From assembly GCF_001436375.1 (NCBI RefSeq), contig NZ_AZGA01000016.1, forward strand, positions 1-64,000: a stretch of DNA of 64,000 nt, read 5' to 3'. Positions 8,333 through 17,411 of the stretch are shown here, one piece after another. Both the position numbers and the translations under genes were made by a program. Under the pieces are notes generated by a model. The model did not search any database and was not told the DNA's origin. It saw only the letters and a program-made list of their open reading frames with translations. Each line of letters begins with the position of its first letter. Within the stretch, counting starts at the first letter, position 1. This DNA comes from Agrilactobacillus composti DSM 18527 = JCM 14202 (GTDB lineage Bacteria > Bacillota > Bacilli > Lactobacillales > Lactobacillaceae).

Positions 8333-9166
8333 TTACTGCACCTGCCTTAGCTGTTCATATTGCTCAAATGCTTGCTTTTCTTGAACTCGATATTGACGCA
8401 TCCGCTGCATAAAGCTATCCCAATCTACGCCCGCACCTAAAAATTCTGGGCCGTCCACACAAGCAAATCTAATATGGTTGTCAACTGTAACCCGACAGCA
8501 ACCACACATACCCGTACCATCAATCATGATAGGATTGAGGGATACATAAACCGGCACGTCATGTTTGGTCGCAACTTGCGTACAAAAACGCATCATAATA
8601 CCGGGTCCAACGGCCCAAGCCTGGTCGATTTGTTCTCGATTAAATACATCCTCCATAGCTTCTGTAACTAACCCTTTACGACCGATAGAACCATCATCTG
8701 TCATCAAAATGAGTTCATCAGAGTATTTGGCACATTCATCGCGAAGAATCAAAATATCCTTGCTCTTAGCGCCTAAAACAGTGATCACCCGGTTACCAGC
8801 TTGCTTTAACCCTTTGACAGTAGGGTACAGGGCAGCAATACCTACACCTCCACCAACTAGCAATACGGTCCCATAATTTTTGATAGCGGTGGGTGTCCCT
8901 AAAGGACCCACCACATCTAACAGTTCTGACCCAGTTTTAAATTCTGCCAACTCGGCAGTTGATTTACCAATAACTTGAAAAATAATGCGAATTTGACCAT
9001 CTTTGGGATTCGTCTCACAAATTGTCAATGGGATTCGTTCGCCTGTTTCATCCATGCGGATGATTACAAATTGACCAGGTTTTGCTCTAGCAGCAATTCG
9101 CGGCGCGTCAATCCAAAGTTGATACTCGTTTGTTGTCAGGCGTTCATAAGCGGTGACTTTAAACAT
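8333..9166 (-). CDS. ferredoxin-NADP reductase-type subunit, NfnA/SudB-like
   Basis: A 277-residue protein related to the dihydroorotate dehydrogenase electron-transfer subunit (PyrK). It has an FAD-binding barrel with RIPLTI, an NAD-binding GGGVGIAALYP (about residue 105), and a C-terminal MCGCCRV cluster with a further Cys (FACVDGP) for a 2Fe-2S centre. No pyrD is adjacent; its partner is the GltD-like gene one base downstream, hence an NfnA/SudB-type small subunit. RBS GGGAGG 9 bases before the ATG. Its leader is about 140 bases long and contains palindromic sites (9286-9327), so expression is probably regulated. Confidence 0.85.
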   Translation of the reverse strand: MFKVTAYERLTTNEYQLWIDAPRIAARAKPGQFVIIRMDETGERIPLTICETNPKDGQIRIIFQVIGKSTAELAEFKTGSELLDVVGPLGTPTAIKNYGTVLLVGGGVGIAALYPTVKGLKQAGNRVITVLGAKSKDILILRDECAKYSDELILMTDDGSIGRKGLVTEAMEDVFNREQIDQAWAVGPGIMMRFCTQVATKHDVPVYVSLNPIMIDGTGMCGCCRVTVDNHIRFACVDGPEFLGAGVDWDSFMQRMRQYRVQEKQAFEQYEQLRQVQ

Positions 9167-9285
9167 ATTAATGCCTCCCTGATCCTATTGTCCCTTGCGC
9201 CAATTCCATTTTGAGATATCTAAAAAACTGGTGCGATCGACCTAGTGTCATAACATATAACCATAATAGGAATTTAATTTAAGGC

Positions 9286-9301
9286 GAGAAAACGTTTTCT
9301 C
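9286..9301. promoter_or_regulatory. 16-bp perfect palindrome, cre-like/LacI-type operator
   Basis: GAGAAAACGTTTTCTC is a perfect palindrome. Its inner 14 bases match the cre consensus TGWAANCGNTNWCA except at the two outer positions. It lies immediately downstream of the -10 of the minus-strand oxidoreductase promoter, where a bound repressor would block elongation. Confidence 0.5.
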
Positions 9302-9312
9302 TGCTCAGATTA

Positions 9313-9341
9313 AGATTAATTTAATCTAATTGTATTGTCAA
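9313..9341 (-). promoter_or_regulatory. promoter of the NfnAB-like operon with dyad over the -10
   Basis: On the minus strand TTGACA (9341-9336), 17 bases, TAATCT (9318-9313). The -10 sits inside the dyad AGATTAATTTAATCT (9313-9327), so a regulator could act directly on this promoter. Confidence 0.55.
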
Positions 9342-9537
9342 TAGAATTTCGTTAATTTGTGAAACAAATAACATTTTGTAACCGACGCATGGCCCTATTC
9401 AGTGATTAAAAATGTGGGTCGTTGTCAAATGGTTCACATCTTAACTTCTATTAATTGCGACAACAAGGCCATTTTGAACGTGGTCATCACTTTTGTGGTA
9501 TTATTCGATTAAATAAATTACTATGAGGTGTATTATT

Positions 9538-9918
9538 ATGAGAATCGAACATATTGCCATTTGGGTCCAAGATTTAGAAAAAATGAAAACTTTTTATACT
9601 ACCTTTTTTAAAGCTACTAGTTCCGAACTTTATCACAATCCCAAAACTGGCTTTAAATCTTATTTTTTAGGATTTGATTCTGGCAGTCGCATAGAGTTGA
9701 CCACAAAACAATTTTTATCTCCACGAATTAGTGACAGCTTAGGTTACACTCATTTGGCAATGGCTTTAGGTACCAAAGCCGATGTAGATGCCTATGTGGC
9801 CAAGTTTCTCAAAGCTGGCTACCCGCTGGTCAGTGGGCCACGAACCACTGGCGATAACTATTACGAAGCCGTGATTCAAGACCCCGAAGGAAATCTAATT
9901 GAATTGACCACTGATTAA
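9538..9918 (+). CDS. VOC superfamily (glyoxalase-like) protein
   Basis: A 126-residue vicinal oxygen chelate protein with two beta-alpha-beta-beta-beta modules. The metal positions typical of glyoxalase I are present: His in IEHIAIW, Glu in RIELTT, His in YTHLAM and Glu in NLIELTT. It could be a glyoxalase or an isomerase/dioxygenase-type member; the exact substrate is not clear. Start ATG at 9538 with GAGGTG 6 bases upstream. Divergent from the NfnAB-like operon, with which it shares the regulatory intergenic region. Confidence 0.8.
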   Translation: MRIEHIAIWVQDLEKMKTFYTTFFKATSSELYHNPKTGFKSYFLGFDSGSRIELTTKQFLSPRISDSLGYTHLAMALGTKADVDAYVAKFLKAGYPLVSGPRTTGDNYYEAVIQDPEGNLIELTTD

Positions 9919-9941
9919 CATCTTAGAATGGAGATTGGATC

Positions 9942-10412
9942 ATGCCAAAACTACAACAATTGCCACCACAAATTAAAACTACTTGGCGTGTTTCAGCTTT
10001 ATTAAACGCTTTGTGGTTGCTGTTACCATTAGCCGGGGCAATCTTAGCCAACCTTTTTTGGCATTGGCATTTTATTTTCATCATTATCACAGCTATTTTG
10101 TTGATTGCCATCCCCGCCGTACAACTGGCCCTGATTCCTTACCGTTATCATTTCACTGGTTATGAAATCACACCGGAATTTGTGATTTTACAAACTGGTT
10201 TTATTTTTAGAAAACAAGATACAATTCCCACTGCCCGCATCCAAAACGTCACCTTAGAGCAAGGACCCTTGCTGCGTTGGCAACACCTCCAAGCCGTGCG
10301 TATTGTGACAGCTGCCACGACCCACACTATTGAAGGCGTCGTGCTTGATGTCGCTGATAATTTACGCGAAACGATTGTTCATTTTGCCAGTGAGGTGCAG
10401 GCCGATGCCTAA
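9942..10412 (+). CDS. ydbS: PH domain membrane protein YdbS-like
   Basis: A 156-residue protein with two hydrophobic segments (about residues 20-40 and 43-63) followed by one bacterial PH domain (bPH2/DUF304) beginning around YEITPEFVILQTGF. This is the YdbS architecture of Bacillus. It overlaps the following ydbT-like gene by 8 bases, so the two are almost certainly made together and may form a membrane complex. In Bacillus the YdbS-YdbT pair has been linked to resistance to a membrane-active peptide; applying that here is inference. Confidence 0.8.
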   Translation: MPKLQQLPPQIKTTWRVSALLNALWLLLPLAGAILANLFWHWHFIFIIITAILLIAIPAVQLALIPYRYHFTGYEITPEFVILQTGFIFRKQDTIPTARIQNVTLEQGPLLRWQHLQAVRIVTAATTHTIEGVVLDVADNLRETIVHFASEVQADA

Positions 10413-11829
10413 ACATTTACATCCTTTAGCAATTCTTGCCAAGCTCATTGACTTGGTGCGCCAATTTATTTTACCTTGGATCTTTGTACTATGGACTCAG
10501 CTGCACAGTCCCCGACTCCCTTTGCTGCTCATTTTAGGGGCGTTGTTGTTAATTGGCATCGCACTTTTAGACTATGCCTTATTTACCTATGAATTTGCCG
10601 ATCGAGCAGTCATTATTAACCATGGCATCATTAAGCGCCAACATGAACACATCCCTTATGACCGGATTCAAACTATTCAACAAAATCAAGCCTGGTACAT
10701 GCGTCCTTTCGACCTCATGCAGCTACAAATTGAAACTTCAGGCCATGATAAAGACCGACCTGAAGCAGTTTTACCTGTGGTAACGGCAAGTGTCTATGCT
10801 GCTTTATTAAAACGGCGTAACACCCTTCAAAATGATGCCACGCCTGCCATAACACCCAGCCAACCCGCAACCACTTATCATATCAAATCTTCGGATTTAA
10901 ATACCTATGCCCTCACATCCCAAGGCATTATTCCGCTATTGGCTGTGATCGGCTGGCTGCAAAGCCGGCTACAACAATTAGACAATTTTCTCCCGGCACG
11001 TTTTACCAATGGTTTGAACCAGCTTATGCAGCGCTCTACTGTAGCTGGTGTCTTATCCTTGATTATCTTCGTTTTGCTGATCAGTCTGATTATTTCTTAT
11101 TTTCGAGAAATTATGCGCTTTTATCATTTCACCCTAAGCCGCCAAGAAATGCAGCTTACCACCAGTCGTGGCCTGTTGTCTCGCAACGTTGTGTCCACAT
11201 CGATTACCAAAATTCAGGCGGTGGCCGTCAGTCAAACTTTGATTCGTCAACTTTTCCATTTAACCACGCTTCAAGTCCTACTTGCTTCTAATGCGGCCAG
11301 TGATGAAGCCCAGCATAACTTAGTCCTTATTCCGGTTTTAAAACAAAATAAAGTTTGGTCTGAGATTTCTCGTTTCACCAATCTTAACGCCATTAAACAA
11401 CCTAATCTGTCCACCATCAGCCGCGCCGGTTATTGGCGTTTTGTTCGTAACAGTTTGTTATTGAGTTTGCTGGTGGTTGGCCCTTGTTTGATGTGGCTGC
11501 GGCCTTGGGGTTATTTAAGCTTGTTATTGTTCCCCCTTGCCTATGGGTTAGGGGATTATGCAGCACGTAATACTGGTTTTGAAATCTTACAATCAGACAA
11601 CACCATTTTCCTACAGTATGGCAAACAGGCACAGCGGCGTTTGTTTATTGTTCGCCGCCAAAAAATCCAGGCCATCAGTCAACGACAAACCATTTGGATG
11701 GCCAAACGACAATTGAGCCACCTCAATGTTTTTATACGCAGTGGCAACCACGTCGAAGTCGTCCAACTGCGCTATTTAACCCGCCAACAAAGTCAACAAG
11801 TTGCTCAGTGGTTTGAGGTCGTTAAATAA
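10405..11829 (+). CDS. ydbT: PH domain membrane protein YdbT-like
   Basis: A 474-residue membrane protein with repeated bPH2 (DUF304) modules, each preceded by paired transmembrane segments. The repeats start near FADRAVIINHGIIKRQ, FTLSRQEMQLTTSRGLLSR and SDNTIFLQYGKQAQRR, and each contains an 'I..QKIQAI'-like strand. Start ATG at 10405 (MPKHLHPL) with GAGGTG upstream, inside the end of ydbS; the longer upstream frame overlaps ydbS throughout and is not credible. Its 3' end overlaps the convergent rmlB gene by 25 bases. Confidence 0.85.
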   Translation: MPKHLHPLAILAKLIDLVRQFILPWIFVLWTQLHSPRLPLLLILGALLLIGIALLDYALFTYEFADRAVIINHGIIKRQHEHIPYDRIQTIQQNQAWYMRPFDLMQLQIETSGHDKDRPEAVLPVVTASVYAALLKRRNTLQNDATPAITPSQPATTYHIKSSDLNTYALTSQGIIPLLAVIGWLQSRLQQLDNFLPARFTNGLNQLMQRSTVAGVLSLIIFVLLISLIISYFREIMRFYHFTLSRQEMQLTTSRGLLSRNVVSTSITKIQAVAVSQTLIRQLFHLTTLQVLLASNAASDEAQHNLVLIPVLKQNKVWSEISRFTNLNAIKQPNLSTISRAGYWRFVRNSLLLSLLVVGPCLMWLRPWGYLSLLLFPLAYGLGDYAARNTGFEILQSDNTIFLQYGKQAQRRLFIVRRQKIQAISQRQTIWMAKRQLSHLNVFIRSGNHVEVVQLRYLTRQQSQQVAQWFEVVK

Positions 11830-12767
11830 TCCCGATGGTTTAAATACCACGCTAATGTCAGTTGCATGCCCTTTTGAAAAGAAACCTGTTTTGTCCAACC
11901 TAATTGTTGTTGAATTTTACGAGCATCCATGGCATAGCGCCAATCATGTCCCGGCCGATCTGCCACCAATTCAATCAAATCTTTTTGATGCAGTGCTTGT
12001 TGGATCCAGTTGGCAATTTCAATATTTGTCTTTTCCCCATGGCCACCGATGTTATAAATTTCACCGGCACGGCCTTTTTTTAATACCATGTAGAGGGCAT
12101 GACAGTGATCTAAGACATAAATCCAATCGCGAATATTTCCCCCAGTGCCGTATATTCGGAATTTTTCTTGCTTTAATGCCCGAGCAATCAATTGAGGGAT
12201 TAGCTTTTCAACATTTTGATAAGGCCCATAGTTATTAGAACAACGGGTCACATTCACCGGTAAACCATAAGTTCTATGATAAGCTAGCACAAACTGATCG
12301 GCGGCAGCTTTTGAAGCCGAATATGGGCTACTTGGTTGAATTGGACTTTTTTCAGTAAAGTACCCACTAGCGCCTAAGGTCCCATAAACTTCATCTGTGG
12401 AAACCTGTAAAAAGCGCTGTATCTTATTTTGTCTTGCCACGTCCAACAAGTGCACGGTCCCTAAAACATTCGTTGTTACAAAAATATCTGGATTAGCAAT
12501 GCTACGATCCACATGAGACTCAGCCGCAAAATTAATCACCGTATCTAAATCATAGGTTTGCACTAATTTTGTCACCAACTTCGTATCATTAATATCGCCT
12601 TGAACGAAAAAATAATTATCATACGCTTGAATATCCGCTAAAGATGCTAAATTACCAGCATAAGTTAATTTATCAAGATTCACCACAAAATCAGCTTGTG
12701 TCTTTAGGATATAATGAATAAAATTGCTACCAATAAAACCAGCACCGCCTGTCACTAACATACGCAT
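11805..12767 (-). CDS. rmlB: dTDP-glucose 4,6-dehydratase
   Basis: A 320-residue extended short-chain dehydrogenase converting dTDP-glucose to dTDP-4-keto-6-deoxyglucose. Visible are the NAD-binding GGAGFIGSNF, the catalytic STDEVYG block and the YSASKAAAD Tyr/Lys pair, plus the substrate loop NNYGPYQ. Length is slightly short for the family (usually 330-350). No rmlA, rmlC or rmlD lies nearby, so it stands apart from a full dTDP-rhamnose cluster. The stop lies 25 bases inside the end of the convergent ydbT gene. RBS AAGGAG 9 bases before the ATG. Confidence 0.9.
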   Translation of the reverse strand: MRMLVTGGAGFIGSNFIHYILKTQADFVVNLDKLTYAGNLASLADIQAYDNYFFVQGDINDTKLVTKLVQTYDLDTVINFAAESHVDRSIANPDIFVTTNVLGTVHLLDVARQNKIQRFLQVSTDEVYGTLGASGYFTEKSPIQPSSPYSASKAAADQFVLAYHRTYGLPVNVTRCSNNYGPYQNVEKLIPQLIARALKQEKFRIYGTGGNIRDWIYVLDHCHALYMVLKKGRAGEIYNIGGHGEKTNIEIANWIQQALHQKDLIELVADRPGHDWRYAMDARKIQQQLGWTKQVSFQKGMQLTLAWYLNHRDYLTTSNH

Positions 12768-12873
12768 TGGCTTAAACTCCTTTATCTAATTTTTATGATA
12801 TTTTAATTGCTTTCTAACAAATTCAGCGTTACGCTTTGCTGATAAAACATACATTAAAAGAGGTCACGCCACC

Positions 12874-13788
12874 ATGATTAAAACGCTAATCTTTGCATTA
12901 TTACCAATCATTGTTACTTTAGGCATTGGGTATTGGTCTGCTTGGCGACAAATATTTGATGACCATGATGCCCAACGCTTCGTCAAACTCATTATGGACT
13001 TCACCTTGCCCATGAGTATATTTGCTGGTATTTGGGGCACGTCTCGAAAAATTATCTTGGCCAATGTCCCCATGGCGGCTTGGCTGTTTGGGGCCATGTT
13101 GGGTGCCTACATTATTTTATTTGCGATTTACCGCTATGTCGCCGGCAATGCCGCTGGTCTGGCAGCCCTGCGTGCCATGAGTGTCGCGGATCCATCTGTT
13201 CCCTTTGTGGGGACGGCGATTCTGGGATTGATTTTTGGCAATAGTCTCAGTGCCATCGACGTGGGCGTCAGCAGTTTAATCATTAATATTTTTATTTTGC
13301 CTTTGGTTTTTGGTGCGTTGTCTGGTGAAGAGTCCGCCATTAAAGACCGCCTCATATCAACCTTGAAAAAGCCTTTGGTTATCGCTGCCTTAGCGGGTTT
13401 TATCCTGACCTTATTAGGCTCTCATATTCCCACCGAATTGGAGAACTCCTTCACGTTACTGGGTAAAGCATCTGGTGGGGTAGCATTATTCGCGTCTGGG
13501 ATTGTTTTAGCCACCCGCAAGCTTAGAATCACTAAAAATGTTGTTTTAAACGTCTTCTTAAAAAATCTTTTATTTCCCTTGATCATCTGGGCCTGCATGT
13601 TTGCCTTACATTTCCCCCAGACCGTGCAACGGATCGTCATCTTGACCTTGGCCATTCCAACGGCTACCATGCCTACTTCGTTAGCGATTCAATATCAAAC
13701 TGCCGAATCCGAAATGGCCTCGACGCAATTTCTAAGTACCATTTGTTCATTTTTCACCATGGCTGGGTTCATATTACTGATTGGATAG
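12874..13788 (+). CDS. AEC family transporter (malate/auxin-efflux type permease)
   Basis: A 304-residue membrane protein of the auxin efflux carrier family, about 10 helices in two five-helix halves. Family features are the N-terminal LPIIVTLGIGYWSAWR helix, the FTLPMSIFAG segment and the C-terminal PTATMPTSLAIQY segment. Lactobacillus members include malate/organic acid permeases; a substrate cannot be assigned here. No malolactic or malic enzyme gene is adjacent. RBS AGAGGT before the ATG; followed by a NUDIX gene 42 bases later on the same strand. Confidence 0.85.
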   Translation: MIKTLIFALLPIIVTLGIGYWSAWRQIFDDHDAQRFVKLIMDFTLPMSIFAGIWGTSRKIILANVPMAAWLFGAMLGAYIILFAIYRYVAGNAAGLAALRAMSVADPSVPFVGTAILGLIFGNSLSAIDVGVSSLIINIFILPLVFGALSGEESAIKDRLISTLKKPLVIAALAGFILTLLGSHIPTELENSFTLLGKASGGVALFASGIVLATRKLRITKNVVLNVFLKNLLFPLIIWACMFALHFPQTVQRIVILTLAIPTATMPTSLAIQYQTAESEMASTQFLSTICSFFTMAGFILLIG

Positions 13789-13830
13789 GCTAAAATAAAT
13801 GGGTACCTAAATTTGGAAAGGTGTGATTTC

Positions 13831-14286
13831 TTGGCTGACTATATTCAAGCAATTCGTGCAAAGGTTGCCCATATGCCCATTATTTTAAACGCAGCGGCTG
13901 GGGCGATTGTTAAAGATAATAAACAAATCCTCCTTCAAGAACGGACAGATACCCATAATTGGAGCTTACCTGGGGGTTATATGGAATATGGCGAAACCTA
14001 TGAACAAAATGTGCTGCGGGAAGTAGCTGAAGATAGTGGTTTCCAAGTCAAAATAATCGCCCCCATTGGGTTATTTGATCAAGGCTTTACCACCTATCCC
14101 AACGGTGATCAGTGTCAGGTAATTTCACGATTATTTTTGGTGGCGCCCATTGGCGGTAAAATGATTGTCGACCCCACTGATGAGACCCTCAGTCTGAAAT
14201 ACTTTGATTTCAATAACTTACCTCCCTTATTAAATACGCAAACCAAAGACATGATTGCGGCTACTCAAAAATTCGTTCAATCCTAA
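13831..14286 (+). CDS. NUDIX hydrolase
   Basis: A 151-residue NUDIX protein with the box GGYMEYGETYEQ...REVAEDSGF (about residues 48-71), which binds the metal and hydrolyses a nucleoside diphosphate-linked compound. Start chosen is TTG at 13831, because AAAGGTG lies 7 bases upstream; the frame extends to 13813 only through another TTG. Substrate unknown. Followed immediately by a strong terminator. Confidence 0.85.
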   Translation: MADYIQAIRAKVAHMPIILNAAAGAIVKDNKQILLQERTDTHNWSLPGGYMEYGETYEQNVLREVAEDSGFQVKIIAPIGLFDQGFTTYPNGDQCQVISRLFLVAPIGGKMIVDPTDETLSLKYFDFNNLPPLLNTQTKDMIAATQKFVQS

Positions 14287-14326
14287 AAAAATCGCAAACC
14301 ACGGTGAATTGTGGTTTGCGATTTTT
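14286..14326. terminator. bidirectional terminator
   Basis: Stem AAAAATCGCAAACCAC with its complement (14287-14302/14311-14326) between the convergent NUDIX and luxS genes, with A and T runs on either side. Confidence 0.9.
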
Positions 14327-14330
14327 CATT

Positions 14331-14804
14331 TTATACAGGATGGCGTTCAAAAGGATCTGAACTAATCCCTTCACTTACAATCTTCTTAGACCATTCTTTC
14401 GCGCTAAACAATGAATGGTCCCGGTAATTACCACAAGAATAAATAGTGGTACCTGGCACATCTTCCCACTTAATATCATTGGCAATGGCTTCTAAGGAAC
14501 TCTTTAACGCCTTAGCCACTTCAGTGGTACTATGTTGTCCCCACATAATCAAATGAAAGCCAGTACGGCAACCAAATGGGGAACAGTCAATGACCCCATC
14601 CATCCGATCTCGCAATAAACTGGCTAATAAATGTTCAATGGTATGTAACCCTGCGGTTGGAATGGCATTTTCGTTTGGTTGGACCAAACGTAAGTCATAG
14701 TTAGAAATCAAATCACCCTTTGGACCGGTTTCTTCAGTAATTAAACGCACATAAGGTGCTTTAACCTTGGTATGATCCAAGGTGAAACTTTCAACTTTAG
14801 CCAT
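14331..14804 (-). CDS. luxS: S-ribosylhomocysteine lyase
   Basis: A 157-residue LuxS, which cleaves S-ribosylhomocysteine to homocysteine and DPD, the AI-2 precursor, in the activated methyl cycle. The metal-binding [14 protein letters not shown] (two His and Glu) and the third ligand in SCGNYRDH are present, as is the catalytic [10 protein letters not shown]. Start ATG at 14804 behind AAAGGAAG; the upstream extension is not supported. No pfs or met genes adjoin it. Confidence 0.97.
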   Translation of the reverse strand: MAKVESFTLDHTKVKAPYVRLITEETGPKGDLISNYDLRLVQPNENAIPTAGLHTIEHLLASLLRDRMDGVIDCSPFGCRTGFHLIMWGQHSTTEVAKALKSSLEAIANDIKWEDVPGTTIYSCGNYRDHSLFSAKEWSKKIVSEGISSDPFERHPV

Positions 14805-15003
14805 TAAAAAACTTCCTTTCAAATTTAATAACTATCCAAACAGCTTAGAATGAATGCTATTTTTTGTCAATTCGCTGCAATTTTTGCTACAAAACCCTAA
14901 CATTTACTGTTATGATAGAAATTATTATGTTTCACTCATTAATTTATCATAACTATGTCAGATTGCAACTCACAATTGGCATATTTTTAAGGGGGCAATA
15001 CAG

Positions 15004-15705
15004 ATGGATGACCAACTCACCTATCGTAGTGGTTTCAAAGATGTTTTACCAACTGTATTCGGTTATATTGGCGTCGGCATCGCTTTTGGAATCGTGGCAA
15101 AGACGTATCATCTTTCGGTTTTGATGGTCTTATTGATGTCGTTAATCGTTTATGCTGGCTCGGCGCAATTTATTATTACCGGTATGCTAGCCGCCGGTAG
15201 TCCCATTGGGGCGATTGTTGTCTCAACTATTTTGATCAATGCTCGGATGAGCCTGATGAGCATGACCGTGGCGCCTTATTTCAAGGATAAATCTTTTGGT
15301 GAAAATATTGGCGTGGGCTCTTTATTAACTGATGAAACTTTTGCATTGTCCATGAACAAATTAAATTTCACCGATCATAAATTAAATGGTCCTTGGTTAA
15401 ATTCTGCAAATATCGTTGCTTATTTAGTTTGGGCTTTAGCCACTGTGGCTGGCAGTTTGATTGGCGGGCTGATTCCTAACCCCGAGTCGCTTGGTTTAGA
15501 TTTCGCCGTGGTGGCCATGTTTATTGGCTTATTGTATCTGCAAATCATTACAGATCGCTCGCGGCCGTTACTGAAACACCTTCAAGTATTTTTGTGTGTG
15601 GCCATTCTCATGATTATTTTGATGCGATTTATGGCTGGCAATTCAGCGATTCTTTTGGCCACTATTTTAGGTTGTCTTTTTGGAATGGCGGTGAATCGTA
15701 AATGA
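15004..15705 (+). CDS. azlC: AzlC family branched-chain amino acid exporter subunit
   Basis: A 233-residue membrane protein of the AzlC family (LIV-E exporter large subunit). It opens with FKDVLPTVFGYIGVGIAFG and contains the signature SLIVYAGSAQFI around residue 45. It forms a two-component branched-chain amino acid exporter with AzlD, whose gene starts within the azlC stop codon (ATGA). Because azlD is split by an insertion element, the exporter is probably inactive here unless AzlC finds another partner. RBS GGGGG before the ATG. Confidence 0.92.
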   Translation: MDDQLTYRSGFKDVLPTVFGYIGVGIAFGIVAKTYHLSVLMVLLMSLIVYAGSAQFIITGMLAAGSPIGAIVVSTILINARMSLMSMTVAPYFKDKSFGENIGVGSLLTDETFALSMNKLNFTDHKLNGPWLNSANIVAYLVWALATVAGSLIGGLIPNPESLGLDFAVVAMFIGLLYLQIITDRSRPLLKHLQVFLCVAILMIILMRFMAGNSAILLATILGCLFGMAVNRK

Positions 15706-15719
15706 CGGCAAAAGTTTAT

Positions 15720-15724
15720 ATTAC
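15720..15724. repeat. target site duplication, left copy
   Basis: ATTAC next to the left inverted repeat; the identical right copy is 17412-17416. Confidence 0.9.
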
Positions 15725-17411
15725 CCTGAATTATGCATATGCATCAAATTGATTGGCCAAATTATCAGTTTTACGTAATTTCTCTATATTCACGACTTGG
15801 GCTAGTCATGACTAGCCAAGTTTGACTTAATTTAGTTAGTTTGATTAGTTTTCATACTTGATCGCGTCAAAAAAGTAGCCACTAATCCCTTGGTCAAACA
15901 CAATAATTTTAAAAGTAACTGCGCTATTTTCTTAGTTGGTCACTAAGGGGCTTAACGTGTGAATGTTAGCTAATAAGGCTTCGATCTGCTGGCTAAAGAC
16001 GTTGCTTTGCGCCAGATGAATGATTATTTTTCCGGCGTGACGGGCTAGTTTTCCAGCAACGTGAAAGATTTGAAAGCGTAGTGTACTAATGGTCGTGTTG
16101 CGCTGCTCTTTTGGTAAGGCCATTAACTTCATCAAGGCAATCAAGTTATAGGCAATGCCGCTGATAGTTGCCCGCGCGGCATTGGTAGTAAAGGTGTGGC
16201 TATTCGTCTTATCCATAAAAAAGCCGGCTTTACTTTCTTTGATCAGGTTTTCCATGGCCCCACGCTTTTGATAGGCTAAGTACAATAATTTGACCCCGGC
16301 TTCAGTCATATTAGTGACCACATATTGCCGTTCAAAGAATAGTTCGCCTACTTGATGCGTCGATTTTACTAGGACGCGCCGATCAATCGACCAGCTCTTG
16401 GCCGCGTAGTTGAATTCACCATAGATGACCGAATTCTGATCAAAATGCTTGGGCACTACTGGTGTGAATTCATCAGCTAGTTGGTCTAAAGCGGCGTTTC
16501 GCTTCAGGCGGATCACATATTTTACATCATAAAATTCGCAGAGCGTATAAAGCTCAGGCGTCGCAAAACCACTATCACCGCGTAAAATCAACTGAACATC
16601 AAACGGCAATTCGCAAAAAGCCGCAAAGATCGGGGCTAAGAATTCTTTGACACCAGTGCTGGTGTACTGATTGCCTGGACGTTGCTTGATTCCTAAAAGC
16701 AAATTCAGCTGCGCGATATAGGCCACTAGCGGATGGAAACCAGTAACCCCATAATGCGCATTGAAACTAGCAGCTTCTTGATGACCAAAGGTATCACAAT
16801 GCGTCGAATCAACATCAAGCATGACCGTGTCAATATGGTTAGTCCTGATATAATCGAGCGCCAAGGTTAAAATCAAACGGTTCAAGTGCAGAACATCATC
16901 ACAAGTTAGCGCACTTAAAAAACGAGAAATAGTCGTTTGGGGTGCTAAATCAGTCGTCCCATGGACCTGTTTCATGACTGGGTCGTGTTGTAGCGCGTCG
17001 GCCGCGACATCATTGCCGTAACCGGCAATATTCAGTTCCAGCATTTGATTGAGTAAGCTAGTTTTAGAATAATGAGGGCCAATACGTTTTTCGCTTAATT
17101 GTGCCGCCGCTTGATCAATAATTTGGTCAAGACCAGCTGCGTGCTTAAATTCGGCGTAAAACAACAGGCCTGCGTTATTTGAAAGTTGAACATCATCAGT
17201 CTTAATTTTGATTTTAGGGTTGAATCGCAGTTGGGTTTCGTGTAAGTTAGTCATGAGGCATCTCCTGTGTTCGTTATTGTTTGGTCGCTATAACAATAAC
17301 ACGGAAGGTGCTTTTTTGGTACACCATTTTGGTGAAACCCTCAATCAAAGATAAAACGATGGTGTAGCAACATTCTCGTTAAGGTTTAGGAAAAGATATG
17401 CATAATTCAGG
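15725..17411 (-). mobile_element. IS1380-family insertion sequence, 1687 bp
   Basis: Complete element bounded by perfect 16-bp terminal inverted repeats, CCTGAATTATGCATAT (15725-15740) and its complement (17396-17411). They are flanked by a 5-bp target duplication ATTAC (15720-15724 and 17412-17416). It holds one transposase gene on the minus strand, a non-coding left end with a hairpin near 15795-15820, and a 157-bp right end. Intact ends, intact transposase and perfect duplication suggest a recent insertion. Confidence 0.95.
15932..17254 (-). CDS. IS1380-family transposase
   Basis: A 440-residue DDE transposase of the IS1380 family. It has the first catalytic block MLDVDSTHCDTFG (about residue 145), the second LRGDSGFATPELY, and the glutamate block KRGAMENLIKESKAGF. 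Length matches intact family members and there is no frameshift, so it should be active. RBS AGGAG before the ATG. It lies within the element that splits azlD, opposite in direction to azlC. Confidence 0.95.
   Translation of the reverse strand: MTNLHETQLRFNPKIKIKTDDVQLSNNAGLLFYAEFKHAAGLDQIIDQAAAQLSEKRIGPHYSKTSLLNQMLELNIAGYGNDVAADALQHDPVMKQVHGTTDLAPQTTISRFLSALTCDDVLHLNRLILTLALDYIRTNHIDTVMLDVDSTHCDTFGHQEAASFNAHYGVTGFHPLVAYIAQLNLLLGIKQRPGNQYTSTGVKEFLAPIFAAFCELPFDVQLILRGDSGFATPELYTLCEFYDVKYVIRLKRNAALDQLADEFTPVVPKHFDQNSVIYGEFNYAAKSWSIDRRVLVKSTHQVGELFFERQYVVTNMTEAGVKLLYLAYQKRGAMENLIKESKAGFFMDKTNSHTFTTNAARATISGIAYNLIALMKLMALPKEQRNTTISTLRFQIFHVAGKLARHAGKIIIHLAQSNVFSQQIEALLANIHTLSPLVTN

Noticed and set aside
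9357-9375. TTGTGA half-site as a Rex operator
   Set aside because: Only one half matches the Rex consensus; the second half is poor, so it is not listed as a feature.
11801-12238. 145-codon plus-strand ORF over rmlB
   Set aside because: Antisense to the clearly recognisable rmlB; composition and lack of family resemblance mark it as a shadow.
15795-15820. Inverted repeat CTTGG.GCTAGTC/GACTAGCCAAG as a possible attachment site
   Set aside because: It lies inside the IS element downstream of the transposase gene and is better explained as its hairpin terminator.
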